Counted from the stretch's first letter, positions 36,780-46,991 are shown. The stretch is 64,000 bases of DNA from CAZPMC01 sp964587755 (GCA_964587755.1 CAZPMC010000005.1:17790-81789), one strand, 5' to 3'. A program made the numbers and translations. Notes: generated from the sequence alone by a model not told the origin.

Positions 36780-36856
36780 TAAATGCTTGAATCAGTAAGA
36801 TGTGCATATCGAATTGATAACACGAATATCATATCATAGGAAATCAAGGGTAATAA

Positions 36857-38554
36857 ATGTTAGGTTTTATGTATAGAAGCACCGAATCAGGCAGAAAGCT
36901 GCTTAAACTTGTTGAGACTTTCAACAGTGATGGCTTTGAGGTTACCAAAATTGTTACTTTTAACGGAAAGCGCGGTATTGCTGCTCAAAGTAAGACCGCA
37001 TTTAATTATGATACCGGCAACCCAAAAAAGGTATACTATCTGGAAGGGGATCCCTATGAGATGGGATTTTTAATGGGAAGCCTTGCAGAAGATGTGGTAT
37101 CCCGGATGACAAGTGTTTATGCCCACAAGGTAGTATTTTCTTTTATAGGCAGCAACACACTGGAGAAAGCTACAAAGATACAGAAAGCCTTTCTTAAAAT
37201 TGTTTATGAATTTTCAAAGAAAGCCTGGAAAAGTATCCCCAATGAAATAAAGGATGAAATTCAAGGTATATATGACGGCTGCAGAAGCAGAAACGCCAAA
37301 ACGAAGGTGGATATTGAGCATCTGATTGTATTAAACATAGGGATTGATATATTATGCTCCAGAATTTATACCGGCAGTTTTTTAAAGAGAGATATACCAG
37401 AGGTTTCACCCAAAGACTTTGAATTGCCAATGATGTGTAATGCTTTTTCAATTTGCGGTGAAAGTGCGGCAGGAGGTTGCTACTTCGGCAGAGATTTCAT
37501 GTTTCCCACAGCAGATGTCTTTCAGGATACGGCCACCATGGTAATTTACAACCCAGTCACAAAAGGGAGTAAACAGTCAATTCCCTTTGTAAGCATAACA
37601 GCCCCCGGAATAGTGGGAAGCATATCTGCCATGAACACTGAGGGGATAGCAATGGGTGTAAATATGTCTCCGGGAGCTAACTGTGATCCCCAAAATATCG
37701 GTACTAATTCACTTCTTCTGGTAAGGCTCTGCACTCAGCACAGCAGCAGTGCAAAGGAAGCTGTGGAGCTTATTACCGGTATCCCAAAAGGTGTATCCTG
37801 GAATTATATAATAGTAGACGGAAAAAATGAGCGCTCCTGTGTTGTAGAGGCGGGGGCATCGGGGCCAGCGCCTGATTTCACTGTCTTTGCTCCCAAAGAA
37901 TATACAAAGCTATTGCCTGATAATGAGTTTTTAAAAAACCATTGCGGCACATCTTTTACAAACGGTATTATGGTCAGATGGAATGATTATAAATACCCTA
38001 AGGAGTTCTTAGATTTTAACCCAACCCTGTGGGAATATTACAACAAAAAGCATAAGACTGAAAAGGTGATTAGGGAAGGAGCGTTCTCAAAGACGGGTTT
38101 TATAAACAATTCTCCAAAAGAAAGCAACTGTCCTTCATCATATTATTTTGCGCCTCAAAGAGAGGAAGGCAGTGAAATTCTTATAGGCGGAAACAGCTTT
38201 TTAATACCGGCAATGCGCTATTTTACAATGCACCGATGGACTGCACGAATAGTTAACAGGAAGGTGGATGATTTGCAGTGGAGGTATGATGAGCTGAACA
38301 GTCAGATTAATGAGATGCTTTTAAAACGCAGGTCAATAGGGATGGAAGAGGCAAAGGAGCTTGTATCATTTCTTACACCCCGGGGGAAAAATCCCGACTA
38401 TTATAAAGACAATCCCACAAGCAGCGACGGAAAACAGATACGAATAGAAGGTTGCGATAGTGTTTTTGATTTAAAAAATATGGTTGTAGAAAGCCATTAC
38501 GGATACTATTGCGACAAGTGGGTGAAGCTTTCACTTAGAAAATATTTTAGTTAG
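36857..38554 (+). CDS. C45-family acyltransferase/amidohydrolase
   Basis: A 565-residue protein of the Ntn-hydrolase C45 type (acyl-CoA:6-aminopenicillanic acid acyltransferase / phospholipase B-like). These proteins cut themselves before a Cys that becomes the N-terminal nucleophile. The likely site is before Cys194 in MMCNAFSICGESAAGGCYFGRDF, followed by the expected GRDFMFP segment. Later blocks such as APGIVGSISAMNTEGIAMGVNM and WNYIIVDG fit the family. The 193-residue leader is long. No clear signal peptide is seen. Substrate unknown: an amide of a fatty acid or peptide is typical. It is monocistronic, divergent from the tgl operon. Confidence 0.78.
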   Translation: MLGFMYRSTESGRKLLKLVETFNSDGFEVTKIVTFNGKRGIAAQSKTAFNYDTGNPKKVYYLEGDPYEMGFLMGSLAEDVVSRMTSVYAHKVVFSFIGSNTLEKATKIQKAFLKIVYEFSKKAWKSIPNEIKDEIQGIYDGCRSRNAKTKVDIEHLIVLNIGIDILCSRIYTGSFLKRDIPEVSPKDFELPMMCNAFSICGESAAGGCYFGRDFMFPTADVFQDTATMVIYNPVTKGSKQSIPFVSITAPGIVGSISAMNTEGIAMGVNMSPGANCDPQNIGTNSLLLVRLCTQHSSSAKEAVELITGIPKGVSWNYIIVDGKNERSCVVEAGASGPAPDFTVFAPKEYTKLLPDNEFLKNHCGTSFTNGIMVRWNDYKYPKEFLDFNPTLWEYYNKKHKTEKVIREGAFSKTGFINNSPKESNCPSSYYFAPQREEGSEILIGGNSFLIPAMRYFTMHRWTARIVNRKVDDLQWRYDELNSQINEMLLKRRSIGMEEAKELVSFLTPRGKNPDYYKDNPTSSDGKQIRIEGCDSVFDLKNMVVESHYGYYCDKWVKLSLRKYFS

Positions 38555-38658
38555 TTTTACCTATTAGGTGGGTATAATAGCTTATAATGCACATAGGTCT
38601 ATTTTACTATATAATAAGTAGAGGAATTATAAAGAATAAGCACTAAGGAGCGGATTAA

Positions 38659-39183
38659 ATGAGCAAGAACCCAGTAGTAACTATTGAAATGGAAAATGGA
38701 AAGAAAATTAAGTTCGAACTTTATCCTGAGGTTGCACCAAATACGGTGAAGAATTTCATTTCCCTGGCAAACAGCGGGTTTTACAACGGACTGATATTCC
38801 ATCGGGTTATTCCCGGATTTATGATACAGGGAGGATGCCCAAACGGCAATGGTATGGGCGGACCCGGTTATCATATTAAGGGGGAATTTGCCAAAAACGG
38901 ATTCAACAATATATTGGTGCATGACAGGGGCGTTATCTCTATGGCCAGGTCCTCCAGCCTTAACTCTGCAGGTTCTCAATTTTTTATAATGGTTGAGAAA
39001 GCACCTCACCTGGACGGGCAATATGCAGCCTTCGGAAAGGTCATAGAGGGAATGGAAGAGGCCGATAGAATTGCATCTGTAAAAAGAGATTACAATGATA
39101 AGCCAAGAGAAGATCAGCGCATGAAGAGTGTCAGCGTTGAAACCTTTGGTGTTGAGTACGAACAGCCTGAAGTCTTAAAATAA
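38659..39183 (+). CDS. Cyclophilin-type peptidyl-prolyl isomerase
   Basis: A 174-residue cyclophilin, catalysing cis-trans change at proline bonds in the cytosol. Core motifs are FHRVIPGFMIQGG (active-site Arg in FHRV), GPGYHIKGEF, ISMARSSSLNSAGSQFFIM and HLDGQYAAFGKVIEGM. There is no signal peptide. The ATG follows AAGGAG. An upstream TATAAT-like stretch near 38621 could be a promoter. Gene name ppiB would fit but type is not decided here. Confidence 0.95.
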   Translation: MSKNPVVTIEMENGKKIKFELYPEVAPNTVKNFISLANSGFYNGLIFHRVIPGFMIQGGCPNGNGMGGPGYHIKGEFAKNGFNNILVHDRGVISMARSSSLNSAGSQFFIMVEKAPHLDGQYAAFGKVIEGMEEADRIASVKRDYNDKPREDQRMKSVSVETFGVEYEQPEVLK

Positions 39184-39188
39184 CTACC

Positions 39189-39764
39189 CTAAGTAAGCCA
39201 TTTTTCTTTGATATCAGGTGGAATATAGTTATCTATATGATCAAGAGCTTTTGATACATCATCGGTTACATAATAGAGCAATCTGCTTTCGGATTTAGCA
39301 AAGCGTTGCCCGATGATGTAATCAAACTGTTTAAGCAAAAAATCAAAAAAACCATTTGCATTTAAAATAACAATAGGTTTATTGTGATATTTCAGCTGCC
39401 TAAGGGTTATAATTTCCAACAGCTCCTCACAGGTGCCAAAGCCTCCGGGTAGCGCAATAAATGCATCTGAACGCTCGTCCATGATTGCCTTTCTGGAGCG
39501 TAGATCCTTTGTAATCACCAATTCATCACAGGCTTCATACACCACGCCATCTATATTGAGCACCTCAGGGATTACTCCAATAACCTTTCCGTGATGCTCA
39601 TGAACAGCCCGTGCAGTAGCTCCCATAAGCCCTCTCATACCGCCGCCGAAAAGCATTATATCTTTTCTTAAGGCTATGCCATTGCCAAGTTCCCGGGCTT
39701 TTTCAAAATAATGTTCATCTATCAAATTGCTTGATGAGCTGTAAACGCAAATTACCTTGTTCAT
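39189..39764 (-). CDS. LOG family protein
   Basis: A 191-residue LOG (lonely guy) type protein, family activity release of ribose 5-phosphate from nucleoside monophosphates. The signature PGGFGTCEEL is present, preceded by MDERSDAFIAL, with GGGMRGLMGATARAV nearer the N-terminus. The start at 39764 has GGAGG 5 bases upstream. It lies convergent to cyclophilin and just downstream of ogt on the same strand (22 bases), perhaps co-transcribed. Its bacterial role is generally unclear; a nucleotide-salvage or housekeeping role is likely. Confidence 0.9.
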   Translation of the reverse strand: MNKVICVYSSSSNLIDEHYFEKARELGNGIALRKDIMLFGGGMRGLMGATARAVHEHHGKVIGVIPEVLNIDGVVYEACDELVITKDLRSRKAIMDERSDAFIALPGGFGTCEELLEIITLRQLKYHNKPIVILNANGFFDFLLKQFDYIIGQRFAKSESRLLYYVTDDVSKALDHIDNYIPPDIKEKWLT

Positions 39765-39786
39765 CCGTACCTCCATCTATTGCTGT

Positions 39787-40326
39787 CTATAATGCAGTCC
39801 CTTTCTTAGGAATAAATAAGCCGCTCATATTTACTCCTTCATGTTCCAAAAGCTTTATCTTTCTTTTTAGCCCACTCGCATAACCGGTGAGATTTCCGTT
39901 GGCGCCGACCACACGGTGGCAAGGAATAATTATGGTTATTGGATTGTGCCCGACAGCACCACCTACAGCTAGTGCAGACATTCTGGCTTTCCCCATACGT
40001 CTTGCAGCCTCCTTTGCAATTTGTCCGTATGTTGTCAGCTCACCATAAGGTATCTCAGTAAGAATTCTCCACACCACCTGTTTAAACTCTCCGCCTGTAG
40101 GAGCAAGTGGAAGAGAGGAGATTTCAGGCTTTTTTCCGGCAAAATAATCATTCAGCCATGAAATACCTTCTTGTAATATTGGGACATTGTCTTTTTCAAT
40201 GACATCCTCTGGCATTGTGCTTCCAAAATACCTCTGCCCTTCAATCCACAGTCCGATAATATTATTCTCATCACTTACAAGCAATATTTCACCAATCGGC
40301 GATTTGTAGTGTGTTGAATAATACAT
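39787..40326 (-). CDS. ogt: Methylated-DNA-protein-cysteine methyltransferase
   Basis: A 179-residue O6-alkylguanine-DNA alkyltransferase, repairing O6-methylguanine by suicide transfer to its own Cys. The active site is IIIPCHRVVGANGNLTGYA. The helix-turn-helix segment around PYGELTTYGQIAKEA is present. The N-terminal SPIGEILLVSDENNIIGLW is typical. The start at 40326 has AGGAGG 8 bases upstream; the longer frame to 40401 lacks a site. Likely in one unit with the LOG gene. Confidence 0.94.
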   Translation of the reverse strand: MYYSTHYKSPIGEILLVSDENNIIGLWIEGQRYFGSTMPEDVIEKDNVPILQEGISWLNDYFAGKKPEISSLPLAPTGGEFKQVVWRILTEIPYGELTTYGQIAKEAARRMGKARMSALAVGGAVGHNPITIIIPCHRVVGANGNLTGYASGLKRKIKLLEHEGVNMSGLFIPKKGTAL

Positions 40327-40448
40327 TTTCTTCACCTCCTGTTTATTTAGTCGTACCATACCAATATCTATGATACACCCATAAATAAAATAATGCAGCA
40401 TTAATAGTGACTAACCTGCCGAATATTTTACAATGACTCGGACATACT

Positions 40449-41498
40449 CTAAGGCATTAAGGAATCTCCTTTTGAAAAGTCAGGCTCGAAGCCGGCTGCT
40501 TTAATTCTTCCGACAAGCTCGGCAAGACCTTCGCAAGCTTCAGCGCCGGAAGATAGCTTGTTGTCATAAATAGCGTAATCCTTACGGTGAGAGACGGGAG
40601 TAAGATTTGGCATAACAACATTGGCACCGGCACGGAAACCTTTTTCACGCCCCATGGAGTCGATTGTGCCAAGTGCAGTTGTCGCAGGCAGCAATACCTT
40701 AGGTAGCATAATGCGGATAAGAGCCAGCATAACAAGTGTAAGATCTGCATCTGACGACTTGTTTTTTGCAAAAGCAGTGTCCTTATGGGGGATAAATGGC
40801 CCCACCCCTACCATATGGGGTTTTAACTCCCTTAGGAAAATTAAATCGGCTGCCAGATTTTCAAAGGTCTGGTAAGGGGATTCTATCATAAAGCCAGCAC
40901 CTACCTGAAAGCCTGTTTCCTTCAATGTTTTTAGGCAATGAATACGGTTGGCAAGACTCATTTCCTTTGGATGGATGAGATTATAGTGAGATTCGGTTGC
41001 CGTTTCGTGTCTGAGAAGATACCTGTCGGCACCGGCATTATAAAGCTTCCTGTAGCTTTCATCTGTTCTTTCCCCAAGGGACAGCGTTACAGCGCATTCA
41101 GGGTAACGGTGCTTAATTTCAGATATAAGATCGCACATCAGCTCATCAGTAAAGAAAGGATCCTCTCCACCTTGCAGCACAAAGGTGCGAAAACCAAGTT
41201 TATAGCCCACGGCGCAGCAGTCTAAAATCTCTCCATGTGATAACCTGTATCGTCTGGCATTTTGGTTGCTTCTTCTTATGCCACAGTACAAGCAATCATT
41301 TTTGCAATAATTGCTTATTTCTATCAACCCTCTGAAGAATATTTTATCACCGTAATATTTGCGTTTTTTCTCTAAGGCAGAAGCAAATAGTGCTTCCTGC
41401 TCGTCTTGAGAGGATGAAGCGAAATGTGAAATAACTGCTTCTATTTCGTCCTTGCTGCCTAGGGCTAGCATATTAACAATGTCTTCCATTTTCATCAT
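40449..41498 (-). CDS. hydE: [FeFe]-hydrogenase maturase HydE (radical SAM)
   Basis: A 349-residue radical SAM enzyme of the HydE branch, which helps build the H-cluster of [FeFe] hydrogenase. The SAM cluster motif CxxxCxxC is C65, C69, C72 (CKNDCLYCG). Others are FRTFVLQGGEDPFFTDE, LRHETATESHYNLIHP and GVGPFIPHKDTAF. Biotin synthase-like proteins share the fold, but length and motifs favour HydE. No hydrogenase, hydF or hydG is nearby. The start ATGATG follows AAAGGA by 10 bases. Confidence 0.9.
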   Translation of the reverse strand: MMKMEDIVNMLALGSKDEIEAVISHFASSSQDEQEALFASALEKKRKYYGDKIFFRGLIEISNYCKNDCLYCGIRRSNQNARRYRLSHGEILDCCAVGYKLGFRTFVLQGGEDPFFTDELMCDLISEIKHRYPECAVTLSLGERTDESYRKLYNAGADRYLLRHETATESHYNLIHPKEMSLANRIHCLKTLKETGFQVGAGFMIESPYQTFENLAADLIFLRELKPHMVGVGPFIPHKDTAFAKNKSSDADLTLVMLALIRIMLPKVLLPATTALGTIDSMGREKGFRAGANVVMPNLTPVSHRKDYAIYDNKLSSGAEACEGLAELVGRIKAAGFEPDFSKGDSLMP

Positions 41499-41702
41499 AA
41501 TAAATAATTCCTTTGGTAAATCCTGTGTTCATGATTGTATTAACGTATGAACATAATATAACAGTAAAATATAATTATCAAGAAAAGAAGCATTTAAGAA
41601 GGAACGTGATAGAAAATAATAAAGATAATAGTGATATGTGTTAAACAATGTGGTAGTATAGTTTACATGAAGCTTTAATAATAGTATGGAGTGAATATTA
41701 AA

Positions 41703-43436
41703 ATGAAACAAAAGCCCCTGTATGATGTAAAGCATATTAAGGATTTTAAAGATCTTCTTGAACAAAGTGCATCTTCTTTCGGAGAAAAGGCAGCTTTTTG
41801 GATTAAAGACGAGAATAAAACATTAAAAAGCATTACTTACAATCATTTTAAAAATGATGTAGATGCTCTTGGGGCAGCTTTAGTTTCCCTGGGGCTGAGA
41901 GACAGCTTTATTGCCGTTTTGGGAGAGAACCGGTATGAATGGTGTGTTTCTTATCTTGCCGTGACCAATCATACAGGTGTTGTATTACCTCTTGATAAAG
42001 AGCTGCCCGTGGCGGAGAAGGGTAACCTTTTGCAGAGAGGTGAGGCATCAGCTCTTATTTTTTCCGGTCGTTACCAAAAGGATATTTTATCTGTAAAGAA
42101 TAGCATAAGCTCGGTTAAGTATTTTATTGATATGGACTTAGATTACGACACAGAGGATTTTTTATCCTTGAAGGGACTTATTAAGATGGGAAGACAGCTT
42201 ATTGCGGAGGGGAAAGCAGACCTTGACGGGTATAAGATAGACAATGAAGCAATGGGTGTTCTTCTGTTTACTTCAGGCACAACTGACCTGGCAAAGGGTG
42301 TTATGCTATCACAAAAAAATATTTGCTCAAATATAATGGCTGTATTAAAAACAGTTCATGTTGACAGTGAGGATATTTCTCTTTCAATTCTACCGTTGCA
42401 TCACACTTATGAGTGTACCCTCGGATTTTTAGCAATTATCAACTGTGGTGGTACTATAGCCTTCAATGAAGGACTTAAGCACATACAAAAAAATCTTCTT
42501 GAGGTAAAGCCCACTATTCTTATATCAGTGCCTCTTTTGCTAGAAAACATGTACAAAAAAATCTGGGATAAGGCTGCTAAAACAAAAGGCTTGACTACGC
42601 TGCTCAAGATAATGATTATGGTGGCTAAGGGGCTTAGGAGAGCAGGAATTGATATAAGTCGTACTATGTTTAACAGTATCCACGAAAATTTTGGAGGAAG
42701 TCTGAGATTGATTATCACAGGCGCAGCAGCCATCAGCCCTGAGGTTTCAAACGGATTTATCAATATGGGATTTAAAGTGCTTCAAGGGTATGGTTTGACA
42801 GAATGTTCGCCGCTTGTCATCGGCGAGAGAGACAATTTTTACGGCAATGCATCCATAGGACTGCCTTTACCAGGAGTAGAAGTAAAGCTTGAAAATAAAG
42901 ATGATAATGGTATTGGTGAAATTGTTGTCAAGGGCGAAAATGTTATGCTTGGTTATTATAAAAATGAGGAAGCAACAAAAAATTGTCTCAAGGACGGATG
43001 GTTCTATACAGGTGATTTAGGTAGGGTTGATGAAAGAGGCGCTTATTATGTAGCCGGCAGACTTAAAAATGTAATTGTCACCAAGAACGGAAAAAATATT
43101 TTCCCTGAGGAAGTCGAATCATATATTAACAGAAGCCCTTATGTGCTTGAATCCATGGTTGAAGGGTACGAAGATGAAAAATCAGGTGAGACTATGGTAG
43201 GCGCACATATACGGCCAAACCTTGAAGCGATTAAGGAGAAGCTTAAGCTTAAGACTCCGTCGGCTGAGGATATAAGAAAAATAATATCAGATGCTATTAA
43301 AAATGCGAACAAAGATATGCCTCTATATAAGCGCATTAGCAAATTTACAATAAGAGACAGCGAGTTTATAAAAACTACCACCTTAAAGATTAAAAGATAT
43401 GCTGAAAAGGCTAAGATGAAGCTTAAACATGAGTAG
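41703..43436 (+). CDS. AMP-forming acyl-CoA synthetase
   Basis: A 577-residue ANL-superfamily enzyme, activating a carboxylic (probably long-chain fatty) acid as acyl-adenylate and then acyl-CoA. The AMP motif is LLFTSGTTDLAKG, with Asp and Ala replacing the usual Gly and Pro of TSGTTGxPKG. The second motif is YGLTECSPLV, the hinge region GWFYTGDLGRVDERG. The C-terminal catalytic Lys is within TTTLKIKRY. The start at 41703 has GGAGTGA 7 to 8 bases upstream. It is divergent from hydE and ends near a convergent M14 peptidase. Confidence 0.88.
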   Translation: MKQKPLYDVKHIKDFKDLLEQSASSFGEKAAFWIKDENKTLKSITYNHFKNDVDALGAALVSLGLRDSFIAVLGENRYEWCVSYLAVTNHTGVVLPLDKELPVAEKGNLLQRGEASALIFSGRYQKDILSVKNSISSVKYFIDMDLDYDTEDFLSLKGLIKMGRQLIAEGKADLDGYKIDNEAMGVLLFTSGTTDLAKGVMLSQKNICSNIMAVLKTVHVDSEDISLSILPLHHTYECTLGFLAIINCGGTIAFNEGLKHIQKNLLEVKPTILISVPLLLENMYKKIWDKAAKTKGLTTLLKIMIMVAKGLRRAGIDISRTMFNSIHENFGGSLRLIITGAAAISPEVSNGFINMGFKVLQGYGLTECSPLVIGERDNFYGNASIGLPLPGVEVKLENKDDNGIGEIVVKGENVMLGYYKNEEATKNCLKDGWFYTGDLGRVDERGAYYVAGRLKNVIVTKNGKNIFPEEVESYINRSPYVLESMVEGYEDEKSGETMVGAHIRPNLEAIKEKLKLKTPSAEDIRKIISDAIKNANKDMPLYKRISKFTIRDSEFIKTTTLKIKRYAEKAKMKLKHE

Positions 43437-43462
43437 AAGCCTTAAGTTTTATTATTATTAAG

Positions 43463-44734
43463 CTAAACTACTGCACCAAGCAATAATACACCGAGATTTT
43501 CATTGTAAATACCGGGTAGCTGTCCAACGGGTATTGGGTTTACACCTAATCCAACTTCGATAGTGTAGCCCGGTCTTCTGAATTCCTGTAAAAACCAATC
43601 CTTGTATCCGGCATATGCAGCCTCGGGTGTACCTGCTTCAACAGCATAACCGTTTATTGCGGCAAACTGGTTTGCAATAGTCAGGGCACGGGGTGGTGCA
43701 TAGTCCATAAATTGCCAGTATATGACTCTGCCTTGAGTGTGGAAAGCGATGACTATTCTGAAATTATGGGAGGAAGTAAATTCTACCATAGCTCTTGATT
43801 CCGGCTCGGACAAAGGTGCATCTCCACCGAAATCTCTGGGGCCGGGACTTGTTATCCCTGCCTCAATCTCCTCTTCCTTTTCTCTTTCCCATTCTGCCGG
43901 GTAGTTCAAGTTCAAATCAACACCACGGATATTCGCCTTCCACACACTCGGAAGGGGAAGCCCCGTTGTATTAAGTCTTGCAGCCTGCATAAACTCGGGG
44001 TCACTGTATGTGGGCCAATATGCCACCAGGTCTACTCCGTCGGGGTTTACCAAAGGGATAATGTATATGCTCGTCAGATCGAATAACTCCCTGATATTGT
44101 AGCCTAAAATATTTCTGCCCTCTGAATATGCCTTCCCGTAATCTTCAACAAATTTCATAAGAACCGGTGTAGTAATAGACTCATTTGCATGGTGTGAAGC
44201 ATTATATGAAACCTCATTGCTGCCCCTTCCAAGCCGTATGTAGAAAAGCTCCCTTCCCATGACACTTTGACCGATAGATCCTGTTTCCAAAAAAGGATAC
44301 CGTGCGGAAAGACCGCGTATCTGCCGCTCCACAATTTCATAAGTCGGCATTACGTCCAGTGTAACAACATCAATTCCGTAAGGCACTATAAGTCTCTGTC
44401 CAATCATAAGCATATTCGGATTGACAGAGGGGTTTGCGGTAATTATTGCATTTACTGTGGTTCTATAAGCCCTGGCAATGTTATATATTGTATCACCTGC
44501 CTGTACGGTGTATGTATCATATCCTGTTAGAAGCCTGTCAAGGACGCGCCATGTGGCAGGTCCTACCACCCCGTCAGGCGTTAAGCCGTTATTGCGCTGA
44601 AAATCTGTTACTGCCTGAAAGGTCATGCTTCCAAATATTCCGTCTACAGCTCCTAAGCTGTAGCCTATTCTGTTTAGCAGGCTCTGAATTAGCCGTACGT
44701 CAGGGCCCGTTGAACCAAGGGATAATACTTGCAT
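43463..44734 (-). CDS. Peptidoglycan-binding/LysM/M14 carboxypeptidase
   Basis: A 423-residue protein with three modules: a type 1 peptidoglycan-binding domain (LGSTGPDVRLIQSLLNRIGY, about 1-70), one LysM (YTVQAGDTIYNIARAY, about 75-120) and an M14 zinc peptidase (about 130-423). Zinc ligands are expected as HHANE, with H in IAFHTQG; catalytic Glu is in YTIEVGLG. This order matches the gamma-D-glutamyl-L-diamino acid endopeptidase I of spore walls. There is no signal peptide, as in the spore-associated enzyme. Expected action is cutting the peptide stem of peptidoglycan. Confidence 0.9.
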   Translation of the reverse strand: MQVLSLGSTGPDVRLIQSLLNRIGYSLGAVDGIFGSMTFQAVTDFQRNNGLTPDGVVGPATWRVLDRLLTGYDTYTVQAGDTIYNIARAYRTTVNAIITANPSVNPNMLMIGQRLIVPYGIDVVTLDVMPTYEIVERQIRGLSARYPFLETGSIGQSVMGRELFYIRLGRGSNEVSYNASHHANESITTPVLMKFVEDYGKAYSEGRNILGYNIRELFDLTSIYIIPLVNPDGVDLVAYWPTYSDPEFMQAARLNTTGLPLPSVWKANIRGVDLNLNYPAEWEREKEEEIEAGITSPGPRDFGGDAPLSEPESRAMVEFTSSHNFRIVIAFHTQGRVIYWQFMDYAPPRALTIANQFAAINGYAVEAGTPEAAYAGYKDWFLQEFRRPGYTIEVGLGVNPIPVGQLPGIYNENLGVLLLGAVV

Positions 44735-44852
44735 ATCATTGCTCCAGTCTAATATGTAAAATACTTCTTGTATATTCTATTAGCTTTGACAGGGAATTGT
44801 GAATTGGGATACAATTAAAAAAACTGTGTTGAAAATCTAATAGTGAGGGATT

Positions 44853-46964
44853 ATGAAAAACAAAGCTCATTCAGGAGAAATTAAGCACAACGCAAAGCTT
44901 CTGACAACATTGCTTGACGTGTCAAACCTCGTTTCCTCAACGATGGAGATTAGACCATTGCTGGAAGCGATTTTAGATAAGTTAAGCAATATAATAGGAT
45001 ATGACGCTGCCGGTATATATACATTGTCAGGCACGCAAATGAAAGCTATCGCGTATAGGTCTAGGCTTAATATGCCGCTAAGTGAAATAGCACTTCCTGT
45101 ATCTGCAATAAATACGCTGGTTTCGGGTAAAAAGCCCGTCCTGATTGACGGCAGCATAATGGCCCTGCCGATGATCTCAAAGAATAATGTAATAGGCTTA
45201 TTGGTACTAAATCATAATCAGGCGGGTTATTACAAGGAGTATCATATTGAGCCAGGGTTGGCATTTGCAAATCAGGCTGCCATAGAATATGAAAATGCCA
45301 AACTGTACAATGAAACTGTTAAGAAGGCGGATGAGATTAGGACTTTGTTTAACATCCAGCAGGCTATCACCAGCAGGCTGGAGCTGGATGTGGTGTTAAA
45401 GCTTATTGCAGATGAGGCAAGACGATTGACAAATGCCCACTATACTGCAGTTTTTCTTGTAGATGGTGAGAACCTGGTGCTGTCGGTTTTCTCAGGAGAA
45501 CAGCATGACGGTCTTTTAGGCCTTAAGCTGCCTGTTGACGGTTCGCAGATTGGCGGCAGCCTAAAGCAAAACGAATCGGTTATAATTGATTATTCACAAG
45601 CAGATAAAAAGCCAGAGGGTAAAATTATCAGCATTACCGGTATGCATAACTGCATCTGTGTGCCACTTCTGGCAGGAACAAAACCTGTGGGTGCTATTGC
45701 AGCCTTCAGCAGAAACAAGAATGAGTTTGACTCGGAGGACGAAAGAATATTTAATATGTTTGCCCCAAGCGCTGTTATTGGCATAGAGAATGCCCGTCTT
45801 TACAAGGAGGAAAAGCGCAGGCATCTGGAGGACGAACAGAGAAGACATGTGGCAGAAGCCTTAAGGGACATACTTGCAGTTTTAAATTCCAACCATTCCC
45901 TTGAAGAAATTCTTGACTTCATAACAAAAGAGGCTGCCAGGATATTAAGTGCTGATTCTGCGGCAATATATAAATTAAGCGCCGACAGAAAGACCCTTGT
46001 GGTTGAGGCTGCATCAAATTTGCCAAGACTTGTTCCAAAGGCAGCCATTCTCGATGCTAAAAAAAGCTTCCACGGAAAGGCTTTTTTGGGAAGGAAGCCT
46101 GTTGTCGCCAATGACGACCCGGATGGGATGTGTCTTAATTGCGAAGGAATAATAGCAGTACCGCTTATATGCATCGGGGAGATTTATGGCGGCATAGCCC
46201 TTTACATGAAAGGAGAAGAGGGAAAGGAAGCAAGAAGTATAACTAAGGACGATATTGATTTAGCAATAACCTTTGCAGATCAAGCGGCACTTGCTATTGA
46301 GAATGCAAAGCTTAGAAAGCAAGCGGCGGAGATGGCGGTAGCAGAAGAAAGAAGCCGGATTGCCAGGGATCTACACGATTCCGTGACACAAACGCTGTTT
46401 TCAGCAAGCCTCATCGCCGAGGTTCTGCCGAAGATATGGGAGAAAAGTCCGGAGAATGGATTAAAAAGGCTTGATGAAATAAAGCAGTTAACCAGGGGAG
46501 CTCTTGCAGAAATGAGAACGCTTCTGTTTGAGCTTAGACCGGCCACCCTTGTGGAAGCACAGTTAGGAGAGCTTCTAAGGCAGCTTTCCGAGGCCGTTAC
46601 CGGAAGGGCAAGAATACCGGTGACACTCAGCATAAACGCATCTTACGAGCTGCCGGTAGAGATTAAAATATCTTTTTACAGAATCGCCCAGGAGGCATTA
46701 AACAATATTGCAAAGCATTCCAATGCAAAGTCTGCTCAGGTTGAGCTAAATGTCAGTAAGGGCGGAGGTAATATTGAGGCAAGATTGTGCATAACAGATG
46801 ACGGAAAGGGCTTTGATCAGTCCAAGGTTACCTCTGAGCACCTTGGTATCAGTATTATGAACGAGAGGGCAGAGGATATCGGGGCTGCTCTTACGCTGGT
46901 TTCGAAAGAAGGTGAAGGAACCACTGTTTGCTTAATCTGGTCTGATAAAAATAATAAGGAATAG
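44853..46964 (+). CDS. GAF-domain sensor histidine kinase
   Basis: A 703-residue soluble kinase without membrane segments. Three GAF domains (about 20-165, 170-320, 345-495) precede a HisKA_3 dimerisation region with phospho-acceptor His508 (RIARDLHDSVTQ) and an HATPase domain (N box around YRIAQEALNNIAKHS). It is of the NarX/DesK class. It should sense an internal ligand or redox state through GAF and phosphorylate the response regulator encoded 27 bases downstream. Cys residues are few and I see no haem or iron-sulfur motif, so the signal is unknown. Confidence 0.9.
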   Translation: MKNKAHSGEIKHNAKLLTTLLDVSNLVSSTMEIRPLLEAILDKLSNIIGYDAAGIYTLSGTQMKAIAYRSRLNMPLSEIALPVSAINTLVSGKKPVLIDGSIMALPMISKNNVIGLLVLNHNQAGYYKEYHIEPGLAFANQAAIEYENAKLYNETVKKADEIRTLFNIQQAITSRLELDVVLKLIADEARRLTNAHYTAVFLVDGENLVLSVFSGEQHDGLLGLKLPVDGSQIGGSLKQNESVIIDYSQADKKPEGKIISITGMHNCICVPLLAGTKPVGAIAAFSRNKNEFDSEDERIFNMFAPSAVIGIENARLYKEEKRRHLEDEQRRHVAEALRDILAVLNSNHSLEEILDFITKEAARILSADSAAIYKLSADRKTLVVEAASNLPRLVPKAAILDAKKSFHGKAFLGRKPVVANDDPDGMCLNCEGIIAVPLICIGEIYGGIALYMKGEEGKEARSITKDDIDLAITFADQAALAIENAKLRKQAAEMAVAEERSRIARDLHDSVTQTLFSASLIAEVLPKIWEKSPENGLKRLDEIKQLTRGALAEMRTLLFELRPATLVEAQLGELLRQLSEAVTGRARIPVTLSINASYELPVEIKISFYRIAQEALNNIAKHSNAKSAQVELNVSKGGGNIEARLCITDDGKGFDQSKVTSEHLGISIMNERAEDIGAALTLVSKEGEGTTVCLIWSDKNNKE

Positions 46965-46991
46965 TTATTTATGAATGGGGGATTTAAGAAT

